Shown here: in pieces, positions 1 through 8,761 of the stretch
Layout: every line of letters starts with the position of its first letter
How positions within the stretch are numbered: position 1 is the stretch's first letter
NCBI GenBank assembly: GCA_002382325.1
Contig: DGAG01000007.1
Location: forward strand, 310,001-374,000
DNA from: Epsilonproteobacteria bacterium UBA4036
Lineage (GTDB): Bacteria; Campylobacterota; Campylobacteria; Campylobacterales; Arcobacteraceae
Length of the DNA stretch: 64,000 nt
Direction of reading: 5' to 3'
Made by a program: the position numbers and the translations under genes
The notes under the pieces: model-generated
The model's database searches: none
The model's input: the letters and a program-made list of their open reading frames with translations, nothing else
Told to the model about the DNA's origin: nothing

Positions 1-921
1 TTGGGTCAAAGCGAATATCAATATGTGATTAATTCCTATGGAAAACAACTGGGCTTAACTGACGCAGGTGTTGCAAAAGCCATCAGCAGTTTCTTTTTAG
101 AAAAAGAACAAGCCAATACCTTCAATGAAGAAGGTATTATAAAAATCACAACAAAATCTTTGTATAAAGACAATTTAGAGGAACTCAAGAACTTTTATAT
201 TCCTTTGGATGATAATCAATATGTTCGTTTTATTGAAATTGCCGATTTCAAGATTAACAGAAATTTCGAGAAAATGGAAAAAGTCAATGGCAAAATCTAT
301 AAAAAAGTCTTTGCCAATGTCGATAACTCTGTTATTAATGCCAATGAAGTTCTTAATTTGCTTGAACCTACATTAAAAAGCATTAAAAATAATGGTATTC
401 AGATTAAATTTGGTGGTGAAAAAGAGAAGAGTGAACAAATGGCACTGGATTTAGTCAAAGCCTTTTTGGTTGCCCTATTTTTGATTTTTATTACGCTGTT
501 GATTATTTTTCCCTCTTTTAAAAGTGCTTTTACCATTCTTTCTGTGATTCCTTTTACGATTATTGGTCCTATTATTGGGCACTTTATTATGGGCATTAAT
601 CTGAATTCACAATCCATGATAGGTATGCTTGGTCTTGCGGGTGTTGTTATTAATGATGGCATTATTATGTTGGATTTTTTACATGAAACAAGAAGCAAAA
701 AAGAGTTTTTTGAACGAGCCAAACAAAGAGTACGCCCCATTTTAATCACCTCATTAACCACCATGTTGGGACTGTTTACTTTGATATTTTTCCCCACAGG
801 AGAATCGGTCATGCTGCAACCCATTGCTGTTTCTTTAGGATTTGGGATTTTATGGGGAACCATTTTGAATCTCATTTATATTCCTGCGCTGTTTGCAACC
901 TTATTTAAAATAAAGGATTAA
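1..921 (+). CDS. RND-family efflux pump, C-terminal fragment (runs off left edge)
   Basis: This is the C-terminal part of an inner-membrane RND transporter of the AcrB/HAE type, which exports substrates by proton antiport. The frame is open from base 1, so the TTG at position 1 is probably an internal codon and not the start. Visible are the end of the second periplasmic loop (about residues 1-145), then five hydrophobic segments at roughly 151-168, 175-197, 207-228, 248-265 and 273-303, matching TM8-TM12 of RND pumps. The segment GVVINDGIIMLDF resembles the TM10 signature (GLxxKNAILLVDF in AcrB). It is followed 2 bp later by an adaptor gene and then an outer-membrane channel gene, the usual tripartite operon. 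Substrate cannot be told from this fragment. Confidence 0.9.
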   Translation: MGQSEYQYVINSYGKQLGLTDAGVAKAISSFFLEKEQANTFNEEGIIKITTKSLYKDNLEELKNFYIPLDDNQYVRFIEIADFKINRNFEKMEKVNGKIYKKVFANVDNSVINANEVLNLLEPTLKSIKNNGIQIKFGGEKEKSEQMALDLVKAFLVALFLIFITLLIIFPSFKSAFTILSVIPFTIIGPIIGHFIMGINLNSQSMIGMLGLAGVVINDGIIMLDFLHETRSKKEFFERAKQRVRPILITSLTTMLGLFTLIFFPTGESVMLQPIAVSLGFGILWGTILNLIYIPALFATLFKIKD

Positions 922-923
922 CC

Positions 924-1625
924 ATGAGAAAATACATTTTTTTACTGCTGCCCATTTTTTTATTTGCCAATCATTACATCGCAAAAGTTGAACCCAAAAA
1001 CCAATTCAGTATTTTTGCCAATACCAATGGAGAGATTACTTTTTTAGCAAAGAATAAAGAGATGAGTGTTGTCAATGAGGTTATTGTTCGCATTGATGAT
1101 GCTCTTGAAAAAGAGAATTTAAAACTCTATCAGGTTCAACTTGCACTTTACAAAGAAAAATTGGCTATTTTAGAGAATTATTTTGAAAAATATAAAACCA
1201 TTAAAGGCAAAAGCAGCTATGAACAAGATGAAAAATATATGGAGATTATTGAGCTTAAACACAGCATTAAAAGTCTTGAACTCTCTGTTGCCAACACCCA
1301 AGATATTTTAAACAAAAAAGTCATACGACTCAACAATCTTTACTTAAAAGAGTTTACAGTTAATCAATACGATTATGTGAGTGCTGGAACCAAAATTGCC
1401 ACAGCGTATGATATTTCAAAGGCAAAACTTATTGTCTATTTAAACAAAGAAGATTATGACAACGTCCTATCCAAAACGATTTATCTCAATGGAAAAAAAA
1501 GTAATGCCAAAATAAAGAAGTTGGATATCACGCCTGATACAACCTTTATTTCAGCATATAAAGCTGAAATAGAGATTGATTCACAAAATTTTGGTGAAAG
1601 TATCACCGTTGAGTTCAAACCATGA
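924..1625 (+). CDS. Short periplasmic adaptor (membrane fusion) protein of RND pump
   Basis: A 233-residue protein with an N-terminal signal peptide (hydrophobic stretch to about residue 15, IFLFAN). The middle (about 55-130) is a predicted alpha-helical hairpin rich in Glu, Lys and Leu, flanked by beta-rich segments. That is the lipoyl/hairpin layout of HlyD/AcrA-type adaptors linking the inner-membrane pump to the outer-membrane channel. It is markedly shorter than typical adaptors (about 350-400 residues), so membrane-proximal domains are reduced. It starts 2 bp after the pump gene, and its stop overlaps the start of the next gene (ATGA), so translation is probably coupled. The call rests on architecture and operon position. 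Confidence 0.75.
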   Translation: MRKYIFLLLPIFLFANHYIAKVEPKNQFSIFANTNGEITFLAKNKEMSVVNEVIVRIDDALEKENLKLYQVQLALYKEKLAILENYFEKYKTIKGKSSYEQDEKYMEIIELKHSIKSLELSVANTQDILNKKVIRLNNLYLKEFTVNQYDYVSAGTKIATAYDISKAKLIVYLNKEDYDNVLSKTIYLNGKKSNAKIKKLDITPDTTFISAYKAEIEIDSQNFGESITVEFKP

Positions 1626-2782
1626 AATTACTCTCTTTTGTTACGGCATTAAGCCTTATATCCTATGCACAAGAAAATACGCCCTCTGTTTTGATGCCTT
1701 TAAAAGAAGAGATTAAGCAGCTTCAAATACAAAAAAGCATTGAGAAACAAAAAGTCAACCAATACGATTGGGTCAACGATATGACTTTGAATGCCACTCA
1801 AAGTAAAAATCAAACTCACCTCAAAAGTGAAGAGTATTATTTAAATCTTTCACAAAAGATTTTTGATTTTGGTGGTATTACAGGACAAATACAATACTCC
1901 AATGATTTATTTACCCAAGAATTATTGCAAATTGAACTCAATCACCAAGAAGATATTTATTTGCTATATGAAAATATGATACAGCTCAAACTCAATGATA
2001 TTGATATTTTGCAAAACAATTTAAACCTGCAAAACAGTGAGATTGAAGTTGAAATTAAAAAATCTCAATATCAACAAGGTGAAAGTGATATCAGCGAATT
2101 AAACAATGCCATCATGACTCGCAATGAACTTGAAGATTCTCAAATGCAACTTAAGCTTTTACAAGTCAATTACGAAAATGAACTTAAAAAATTGACCTCA
2201 TTGAGGATTGAAGCCATTACATTACCCAATATTGAATTGATTTCTAAAGAGAGTTTTGTGCATAATGCTTTGGAAAATCAAGTAGCTCATTTGGAATCTA
2301 AAATCAGTCAAACACAGTATAAAATCAAAAAAAGCAGCTATTTACCGAGCCTAACACTCAATGCCAATTATGGTTACACAAATTCAACACAAAACGCATT
2401 TGATGAATACTATTCTTATGGTGCAAGTATTAGTATGCCCCTTGGTTTTACTGCTAATAATGACATTCAACACTCAAAATTACTTTATTTACAAAATAAA
2501 AAAGAGGAAGAACTGATAAAAATCCAATTGGAAAAAACTTATGAAATGGCTTTTGAAACCATTCAACAATACCAAAGACGCATCGAACTGGCACAACGAG
2601 ATATTGCCTTATACAATGAACTTATTGAACTCAATGAAGAAGAGTTTAATGCAGGATTTAAAGCCCTAGAAGAGGTTGCCATACTTAAAAATTCCAAGCA
2701 AATAAGAGAACTTGATATCCAAAAGCATCATCTTTTGATTCAAAAAGAGCTTTACTCTTTATATTTTAAAGTTAAAAGATAA
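1622..2782 (+). CDS. TolC-like outer membrane efflux protein
   Basis: A 386-residue protein with a signal peptide (to about residue 16, ending SYA) and two long alpha-helical repeat regions rich in Gln, Glu, Lys and Leu. Segments such as YLNLSQKIFDFGG and ASISMPLGF are typical of the beta strands that precede the helices in OEP/TolC channels. It is expected to form the trimeric exit duct for the pump and adaptor encoded upstream. It overlaps the adaptor gene by 4 bp and is last in the operon, followed by hairpins at 2793-2841 and 2853-2875. Confidence 0.87.
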   Translation: MKLLSFVTALSLISYAQENTPSVLMPLKEEIKQLQIQKSIEKQKVNQYDWVNDMTLNATQSKNQTHLKSEEYYLNLSQKIFDFGGITGQIQYSNDLFTQELLQIELNHQEDIYLLYENMIQLKLNDIDILQNNLNLQNSEIEVEIKKSQYQQGESDISELNNAIMTRNELEDSQMQLKLLQVNYENELKKLTSLRIEAITLPNIELISKESFVHNALENQVAHLESKISQTQYKIKKSSYLPSLTLNANYGYTNSTQNAFDEYYSYGASISMPLGFTANNDIQHSKLLYLQNKKEEELIKIQLEKTYEMAFETIQQYQRRIELAQRDIALYNELIELNEEEFNAGFKALEEVAILKNSKQIRELDIQKHHLLIQKELYSLYFKVKR

Positions 2783-2792
2783 AAACATTAAG

Positions 2793-2841
2793 TATGGATT
2801 TCATTTCAAAGACAAATGAAAAAACAAGAATGAAATCCATA
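2793..2841. repeat. 13-bp inverted repeat after the efflux operon
   Basis: TATGGATTTCATT at 2793-2805 is repeated in inverted form at 2829-2841, with a 23-bp spacer. It lies between the converging ends of the TolC-like gene and the TonB receptor gene. It could fold in RNA from either strand. No T-tract follows directly, so its role as terminator or RNA-end protector is an inference. Confidence 0.55.
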
Positions 2842-2852
2842 TTTAATATTTC

Positions 2853-2875
2853 CAAAGAGGAGAAACTCCTCTTTG
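2853..2875. terminator. Bidirectional hairpin between converging genes
   Basis: A perfect 10-bp stem (CAAAGAGGAG / CTCCTCTTTG) with a 3-base loop sits 8 bp from the end of the minus-strand receptor gene and 70 bp after the plus-strand efflux operon. Placement between two convergent stop codons suggests a shared transcription terminator. The T-tract is weak on both sides. Confidence 0.65.
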
Positions 2876-2883
2876 ATGGTATA

Positions 2884-5031
2884 TTAAAAATTATATTTTA
2901 AAGAAACCGTCATATTTCTAGAATCTCCATAAGCCAGTTGATTGTAAAAGCCAACATTACTGTAATAGGTTTTATCAAAAATATTATTTATGTTTAACTG
3001 GGCAGTTAAAACTTTTGATAGTTCATATTTCATCATCATATTAACTATACTATACGCATCTTGACTTAATTTTTCTTCTTTACTTGTAACTGGATTAGTG
3101 ACATTAGTAAATGTCTTACTTTCCCAATTGATACCACCACCAATTGATAATTTATCAAATTTATATCGGGTATAAATTTTAGCCGTTTTTCTTGGGTGAC
3201 GGGTATTGACTTTGTCATTATTTACATCTTTTGCTTCAAACTGTGACCATCCAAAACTCATATCCCAGTTATCAGTTATTTGACCATTAATATCAATTTC
3301 ATAACCTTTACTTACTGTTCCTTCTGCTGCAACACTTGCAAGAGTTGTTGTGCCTGGTACAAAAGCTCCACTGGGATCATTTTGTGCCAAATTATCTTGT
3401 TCAATTCTAAAAATACTTAATGATGTATTTAATTTGCCATCAAAATATTCACCTTTTATTCCTGTCTCATAATTTTTACCCTCAATTGGGTCCAAAAATT
3501 TACCGTTTTTATCTTGATTATCTTGAGGATTAAAAATATCGGTATAGCTGACATAAACTGAATGATTTTTATCTAAATCATATACTAATCCTGCATAAGG
3601 GGTAATGATATCATCATGCTTATACCCATAATTTGTACCATTTGAAAACATATCTATTTCCCAATTGGTCAATCTACTTCCTAAAATTAATTTTAAATCA
3701 TCCAATATAGAAAATCGTCCAACAAGGTAAACTCCTGTTTGTTTTGTTGTACCTTGTTGAGACAAACTTTTATTTCCCCAAGTAGGTTCATTGTACGATC
3801 CATCCCAATTATAAAAATTTCCAATAGGAGATAATCCCACTCCCGCTTTAGAATACGTTTCTAAATCTTGTTCATTATACATTAGTCCAGCAACAATTTC
3901 TTGTTTTAATCCATTAAATGAAAAAGGAATACTTGTATAAATATCAATATTGTCTTGTTCTCTGTTTACATCATACCAACCAGCAGAACCTCCTAAACCG
4001 ATACCCGTATTTTTATCAGGAGTACCATACATATAAAATAGTTTTGCATCAGCTGTATTTTCAGAGTGTGATAAGGAGGCATAAAACTTTATATCATTCA
4101 AAAAATAATGTTCTAATGTTGTAAAATATGTATTTGTCTCACTTCCCCAATAACTCCACTTAGGGGCTGTTGTTGTTTTTCTGTCCCAATTGGTTTTTGT
4201 ACCATCACTGTACCATGAAGGCAATCCTCCCCACATACTTGCCGTTGGGTCATTTTTTTGATAACTTGCACCTATTGATAATAATGTGGCATCTGTTATA
4301 TCCATATCTACAATACCATATAAAACTGTTTTTTTATTTTCATAATAATCTACAAAGGATTCTTTTTTTTGATAAGTTCCAGCAATTCTTGCTCGAACTT
4401 TTCCATTTTGCGTTAGTGGTGTTTGAATATCAAGAGTTCCACCATATTTATTCCAAGTGCCTCCATCAAGTTTTAAAGAACCAACAAACTCCTTACTATT
4501 AGCATGTTTTCGTATTAGATTAATGGCAGCCGAGGGATTTCCTGCCCCACTAATAAGTCCATTTGCTCCACGCAATACTTCAACTCTATCATAAATAGTT
4601 AAATCTTGGCTGGTTTCGCCTCCACTCCAACCTGCTGTCCAAGATGTTGCTACACCATCTATTTGATAATTTGTAATATCAAATCCTCTGGCAGAATATC
4701 CTTGTCTTTCACTGTCAAATGTCTTTGCCGTAATACCTGTAATACTATTTACTACATCCGTAATGGTTTCCAATCCTTGATCTTGTATTTGCTGATTTGT
4801 TACAACAACGATTGATTGAGGTGTTTCTTTAATTGACATATTCATTCTTGTAGCCGTATTCATACTTTTTGTAGTATAGGAATCTGTCCCCTCTGTCACC
4901 TCGCTTGAAGATTCACTCATAACACTGACTTCGTCCAATCGAACCGTTTGTTCTTCGGCATGGATATTTACACCCAAGAACAATGCCGTACAAATTGACA
5001 ATGGCACAACTCTTTTTGCTATTTTTTTCAT
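2884..5031 (-). CDS. TonB-dependent siderophore receptor
   Basis: A 715-residue outer-membrane receptor of the FpvA/FoxA/FhuA-like siderophore class. It has a signal peptide ending about NIHAEE (residues 1-26). A plug domain follows at about 60-175 with the family motif ETPQSIVVVTNQQIQDQG and the segment VEVLRGANGLISGAGNPSAA. A long beta-barrel runs to a terminal Phe (VSLKYNF), the usual barrel-ending signal. It imports a ferric chelate using TonB-ExbBD energy. A Fur-like operator lies just upstream, and a PepSY/DUF3649 membrane operon lies about 3-5 kb away, consistent with an iron or metal uptake region. The ligand cannot be predicted. Confidence 0.93.
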   Translation of the reverse strand: MKKIAKRVVPLSICTALFLGVNIHAEEQTVRLDEVSVMSESSSEVTEGTDSYTTKSMNTATRMNMSIKETPQSIVVVTNQQIQDQGLETITDVVNSITGITAKTFDSERQGYSARGFDITNYQIDGVATSWTAGWSGGETSQDLTIYDRVEVLRGANGLISGAGNPSAAINLIRKHANSKEFVGSLKLDGGTWNKYGGTLDIQTPLTQNGKVRARIAGTYQKKESFVDYYENKKTVLYGIVDMDITDATLLSIGASYQKNDPTASMWGGLPSWYSDGTKTNWDRKTTTAPKWSYWGSETNTYFTTLEHYFLNDIKFYASLSHSENTADAKLFYMYGTPDKNTGIGLGGSAGWYDVNREQDNIDIYTSIPFSFNGLKQEIVAGLMYNEQDLETYSKAGVGLSPIGNFYNWDGSYNEPTWGNKSLSQQGTTKQTGVYLVGRFSILDDLKLILGSRLTNWEIDMFSNGTNYGYKHDDIITPYAGLVYDLDKNHSVYVSYTDIFNPQDNQDKNGKFLDPIEGKNYETGIKGEYFDGKLNTSLSIFRIEQDNLAQNDPSGAFVPGTTTLASVAAEGTVSKGYEIDINGQITDNWDMSFGWSQFEAKDVNNDKVNTRHPRKTAKIYTRYKFDKLSIGGGINWESKTFTNVTNPVTSKEEKLSQDAYSIVNMMMKYELSKVLTAQLNINNIFDKTYYSNVGFYNQLAYGDSRNMTVSLKYNF

Positions 5032-5061
5032 TCAACTCTCCTTAATTTTATGCTTGTATTA

Positions 5062-5082
5062 ATGATAATGATTATTATAACA
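5062..5082 (-). promoter_or_regulatory. Fur-box-like operator upstream of the TonB receptor
   Basis: Read on the minus strand, this site contains ATAATCATTATC, an exact match to 12 bases of the 19-bp Fur consensus; the remaining half is looser. It is about 30-50 bp upstream of the receptor start, where repressor binding would block the promoter. It also lies in the divergent intergenic region shared with the transposase-like gene at 5210. Iron-dependent control is inferred from the site. Confidence 0.65.
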
Positions 5083-5209
5083 AACATACATTTTGGAATT
5101 ATTTCTTTATTTGGCTTAAGATATAATTATTCAAAATGGCTTCATGACAAGCAAAAAACAAATTAATTTTTAGCCATTTTTTAGCCATTTTCTTCTTGTA
5201 TAATACGTT

Positions 5210-5803
5210 ATGTCAAAACGAGAATCAAAACCCATTTATATTAAAAATGCTAAAATAAGCATCGAACTTTTTAAACAAATTTGCTACTGCTTTTCATTGG
5301 ATTATACTGCAAGTTATACGGCAAATAAAGTAGGATTAAGTCGTCAGACAATCAATACTTACTATAAGATATTTAGAAATTATCTTTGCTCTTATTATGA
5401 TTTATTTGAAGATTCAACATGTACAATTTATGGCATTAAATTACACAATCAGTATTGCTATTATCTTAAAAAAGAGAAAAATTATTTTTTCTTAAATCAA
5501 AACAATCCTTCATTAAATAAGGTAAAACTATTTTTAAACCAACACCCTTTGGAAAAATTTTTTGAACAAAAAAAATCAAATGCACTTCGTATTGGATTTA
5601 ATAAATTTAAACAAGAATATTTTCTTTTTGCTTATTTTAATTGTGATGATGGATTAAACAGTTATATTCAACAACGACTCAAAAAATTTAGAGGTATCAA
5701 TAAAAATACCACCGAACTCTATTTTTGTGAATCTCTGTATCGATTTAACAACACGCAAGAGGATTTGTATCAGCATTTAGTGTGTTCATTTACTTTATTG
5801 TAA
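5210..5803 (+). CDS. IS1595-transposase-like protein, possibly a domesticated DNA-binding protein
   Basis: A 197-residue protein. Residues about 15-60 (LDYTASYTANKVGLSRQTIN) match the helix-turn-helix that follows the zinc ribbon in IS1595-family transposases. The C-terminus (ESLYRFNNTQEDLYQHL) resembles the end of those transposases (ECEFRFNN...LY). The N-terminal zinc ribbon is absent. The middle is short, and I cannot see a convincing DDE/DDN catalytic set, so transposition activity is doubtful. No flanking terminal inverted repeats were seen. It sits divergently beside a TonB receptor gene with a Fur-like site between them, which suggests a possible regulatory role. Its 3' end overlaps the convergent response-regulator gene by 14 bp. 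Confidence 0.6.
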   Translation: MSKRESKPIYIKNAKISIELFKQICYCFSLDYTASYTANKVGLSRQTINTYYKIFRNYLCSYYDLFEDSTCTIYGIKLHNQYCYYLKKEKNYFFLNQNNPSLNKVKLFLNQHPLEKFFEQKKSNALRIGFNKFKQEYFLFAYFNCDDGLNSYIQQRLKKFRGINKNTTELYFCESLYRFNNTQEDLYQHLVCSFTLL

Positions 5804-6491
5804 TAATCTTGTACCCTATTTTTGAATGATTTTCCAAACTCTCTTGAGGCAATTTTCTTCTTAAATTTCGTGCAACCGAGCGCAACGCATCATCACTCAT
5901 AAAATCGTCCTCCCATACCACAGCTTGAATATGATCATACGTAACGACTTGATTGGCATTTTCACACAAAAGTTGCAAAAAATCATTTTCTCGTTTACTT
6001 AATTTTATGGGAAGTTCATTGGTATAAAGTGTTTTATTTAAACTGTCGTAAAAACAAGAAGAAGAAAGATATTGATGGTTACAACTGTTTTCATTGAGAT
6101 TCTTTGTACATTGAATCAAGGCAGGATAAAGACTATCATGGCGAATGGGTTTAACCAAATATTTCACCAAATTCAACTCAATGGCTTCAAACAAATAGTG
6201 GCTTTGTGTATGTGCGCTTAAAACAATAATATTGATATTTTTATTTTTTTGTCTTATTCGTCGTATCATTTCAAGTCCATTCATTTTAGGCATTTGAATA
6301 TCGGTAATAAGAATATGAGGGTTAATCGTTTCAACAACATCCATGGCTTCAAATACATCTTTTGCACTGTACACGTCATCGCATAATCGCTTCAAATAAG
6401 AAACCGCATTAAGACGAATATTCTCTTCATCATCAACAAACAGTATTTTAATGTTCTTAAATTCATTTCTACTCATAGTGAAAGTATACAC
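5790..6491 (-). CDS. OmpR/PhoB-type response regulator
   Basis: A 233-residue two-domain regulator. The receiver domain (about 12-125) has the acidic pair in LFVDDEE, the phosphoacceptor Asp in ILITDIQMPKMNG, a conserved Ser in IIVLSAH and Lys in YLVKPI. The C-terminal winged helix (about 155-230, ELPIKLSKRENDFLQLLCEN) binds DNA. It is divergent from the histidine kinase gene at 6552 with a 60-bp shared promoter region, so the two probably form one two-component system. Translation could instead begin at the Met codon 15 bp downstream (6476); neither start has a clear Shine-Dalgarno. Targets may be the adjacent uptake genes, by position only. Confidence 0.9.
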   Translation of the reverse strand: MYTFTMSRNEFKNIKILFVDDEENIRLNAVSYLKRLCDDVYSAKDVFEAMDVVETINPHILITDIQMPKMNGLEMIRRIRQKNKNINIIVLSAHTQSHYLFEAIELNLVKYLVKPIRHDSLYPALIQCTKNLNENSCNHQYLSSSCFYDSLNKTLYTNELPIKLSKRENDFLQLLCENANQVVTYDHIQAVVWEDDFMSDDALRSVARNLRRKLPQESLENHSKIGYKIITIK

Positions 6492-6551
6492 TATTTTATA
6501 TAAATTCTGATAATCACTATTGTTTAAAAGAAAAAAGAGTACAATACCATT

Positions 6552-8252
6552 ATGAAATATATTGCTTTTTTACTTCTTTTTATATCGTCTGTTTACGGCA
6601 ATCCTTATAAAGCCATTCAAGTGTTAATCTCCGAAAATCAACACGATTATAAAATTGCCACTTACAATGAATACAAACACAAACGTGTTCAAGACTTTGT
6701 TATTAAAGTTAAGTTGGATTTTTCTAAACTACCAAAGGATGAATATTTTCTTACCCTTGTTTCAAATATCAATAGCTTAGAATATACCAATGCAAACTAT
6801 GAGATTATCAATAATATTATGGCAATAAAACTGACCGAAAATAACCCCAATGAGTTGTTCTTTCACTACACATATAAAGAACCCAAACGAGCGGAGTTTC
6901 GCTGGAAAATCATCAACTCTTTTGAATATACCTATTTTTTAAAATACGAAGGTTTTTTATATGGCATTGCGTATGGGATAATTTTTTGTGCCTTTTTATA
7001 CTATTTAATCATCTTTTTTTCAACATTTATGCCCTGCTTTTTATACTACTCTTTGATGCAATTTTTTGTGTTGTTGTCTCTTATGGGCTTTGCTTATGTG
7101 AGTTATCAAGCATATCCTACACCTATCACTCAAGCGGTCATTGATACGTTTGAAACCTTGAGTTTTTTATTGACTTTATTGTTTGCACAAGCGATTTTAA
7201 ATACAAAAAAAATAATGCCCTATGTTCATTGGTTGTTGACATTATTTATTTTACTCAATTGCATCGATTTAATTATCATTGGATTTTTAAAATACTCTTT
7301 GTTGTATGAGTATCTTCCTTTTTATTTTAGCTTTTTACTTCTTTCTTTTGTAGGAGTATTTGCTTTATTTAAAGGCGATAAATACGCTATTGTCTATGCA
7401 CTTGGCTGGTTTATTGTTTGTTGTTTTATTTTCATTGCAGAAAAGTCTCTTATTGACATAAGTGGTATTTACCTTGTTCATATAGGAACTCCTTTGGAGT
7501 CTTTAATTTTTAGTTTTGCTTTAGGCTATAAACTTAGAATGATGATAAAAGAAAAAAATGAAAAAGAGAAGTTGCTTATTCATCAAAGTAAACTCGCTTC
7601 CATGGGAGAAATGATTAACAATATTGCTCACCAGTGGAGACAACCCTTAACTCACTTAGGTTTTATCAATATGGATTTACAGTTGGCTTTTGAAGAACAT
7701 GCGCTTAAAAAAGAGTATTTGAATGAAAAATTAGAAGAGTCCAATCAACAACTTGATTTTATGTCAAAAACCATCAATAATTTTCGCGATTTTTATAAAC
7801 CTCATAAACACAAAGAGTGGTTTTATGTCTCAAGTGCCATTCAAAATGCTCTTGATATTATGACCCCTTTATTAAACAAAGAAGAGATTTCTATCTTTTT
7901 TACCATCAAAAAAGATTTACAAATCAAGGCTTATGAAAATGAACTTTCACAAGTTGTACTTAATTTAATTACCAATGCCAAAGAGGCTTTGATACAAAAG
8001 CAAATTCAAAATCCCAGAATTGATATTGTATTAAATGAAAAACAACACAAAGCCATCATCTGTGTACAAGACAATGCTTTAGGTATCTCAAATACAGTTA
8101 TCCATGAAATTTTTAATCCCTATTTTACCACCAAAGAAAAAGGCAGCGGGATTGGCTTATATATGTCAAAAATTATTATAGAATCTCATTTTAAGGGTAA
8201 AATAAATGTTACAAACACCCAAGAAGGTGCTTGTTTTACAATAGTTCTTTAG
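6552..8252 (+). CDS. 7TM sensor histidine kinase
   Basis: A 566-residue membrane kinase. A signal peptide (ends SSVYG) leads into a periplasmic sensor region (about 18-135), then about seven hydrophobic segments (about 140-335) in a 7TMR-DISM-like layout. The dimerisation domain has its phosphoacceptor His near residue 360 in IAHQWRQPLTHLG, a form common in Campylobacterota. The ATPase domain has the N box (VVLNLITNAKEAL), G1 (DNALGIS) and G2 (GSGIGLYMSK). It is divergent from the response regulator at 5790-6491. Its last 4 bp overlap the end of the convergent gene at 8249. Confidence 0.9.
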   Translation: MKYIAFLLLFISSVYGNPYKAIQVLISENQHDYKIATYNEYKHKRVQDFVIKVKLDFSKLPKDEYFLTLVSNINSLEYTNANYEIINNIMAIKLTENNPNELFFHYTYKEPKRAEFRWKIINSFEYTYFLKYEGFLYGIAYGIIFCAFLYYLIIFFSTFMPCFLYYSLMQFFVLLSLMGFAYVSYQAYPTPITQAVIDTFETLSFLLTLLFAQAILNTKKIMPYVHWLLTLFILLNCIDLIIIGFLKYSLLYEYLPFYFSFLLLSFVGVFALFKGDKYAIVYALGWFIVCCFIFIAEKSLIDISGIYLVHIGTPLESLIFSFALGYKLRMMIKEKNEKEKLLIHQSKLASMGEMINNIAHQWRQPLTHLGFINMDLQLAFEEHALKKEYLNEKLEESNQQLDFMSKTINNFRDFYKPHKHKEWFYVSSAIQNALDIMTPLLNKEEISIFFTIKKDLQIKAYENELSQVVLNLITNAKEALIQKQIQNPRIDIVLNEKQHKAIICVQDNALGISNTVIHEIFNPYFTTKEKGSGIGLYMSKIIIESHFKGKINVTNTQEGACFTIVL

Positions 8253-8752
8253 TTTTGTTTGAGTTGCTTCATTAAAATTTGTGTATTTTTTGCACTGAAA
8301 TAAAGAGTTAAAATCACCAAAATAAGCCCGAAAGTAAACAGCACAATCATGGGTAAACTCCAATCATTTCTAAACTCATCGGATTGCGATAATTTACTGC
8401 TCTTTTTGGTTTGTTCTAAAAACTCTTTTGCAAACCCTTCTAAAGGCGCTATTCCCTCTTTTACGATGGTATGTCCTGGTCCACCATCTAAAACAATTTG
8501 GTATGGCTCTTTGGGAATTTCAATGGTTAATTCACTGATTTGTGGCAATCTTTCTTTAAATAAAACATCCCCACTAACGAGTGATTCTAATCGAACCATT
8601 GCACCAAAGGCTAATTCTCCTGTACTAAATTCACCCATAACCGTAATGGTATTATCTTCATTATTCATCACATTCATCAACAAATTATGAGCATAGACCC
8701 ACGATGAACAAAACAACCAAACAACCAATACTTTTTTTATAATATGACTCAT
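8249..8752 (-). CDS. Periplasmic CbiL/NikL-like protein with C-terminal anchor
   Basis: A 167-residue protein with a signal peptide that would be cut after VYA, leaving His as the first mature residue (HNLLMNV). A beta-rich periplasmic domain contains the segment VLDGGPGHTIV, and one C-terminal transmembrane helix lies at about 130-153. A mature N-terminal His and a GPGH-type motif are seen in NikL/CbiL-like accessory proteins of nickel/cobalt importers, so metal binding is plausible but not proven. It is last in a minus-strand operon after the PepSY protein (9-bp gap) and the DUF3649 protein. Confidence 0.5.
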   Translation of the reverse strand: MSHIIKKVLVVWLFCSSWVYAHNLLMNVMNNEDNTITVMGEFSTGELAFGAMVRLESLVSGDVLFKERLPQISELTIEIPKEPYQIVLDGGPGHTIVKEGIAPLEGFAKEFLEQTKKSSKLSQSDEFRNDWSLPMIVLFTFGLILVILTLYFSAKNTQILMKQLKQN

Positions 8753-8761
8753 ACTTTCTCC

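Noticed and set aside
1..3. TTG at base 1 as the true start of the RND gene
   Set aside because: The product begins mid-domain; the gene continues to the left of the window.
399..875. Minus-strand ORFs inside the RND gene and similar long antisense frames elsewhere
   Set aside because: They mirror strong plus-strand genes, lack ribosome-binding sites and encode low-complexity or unnatural sequences.
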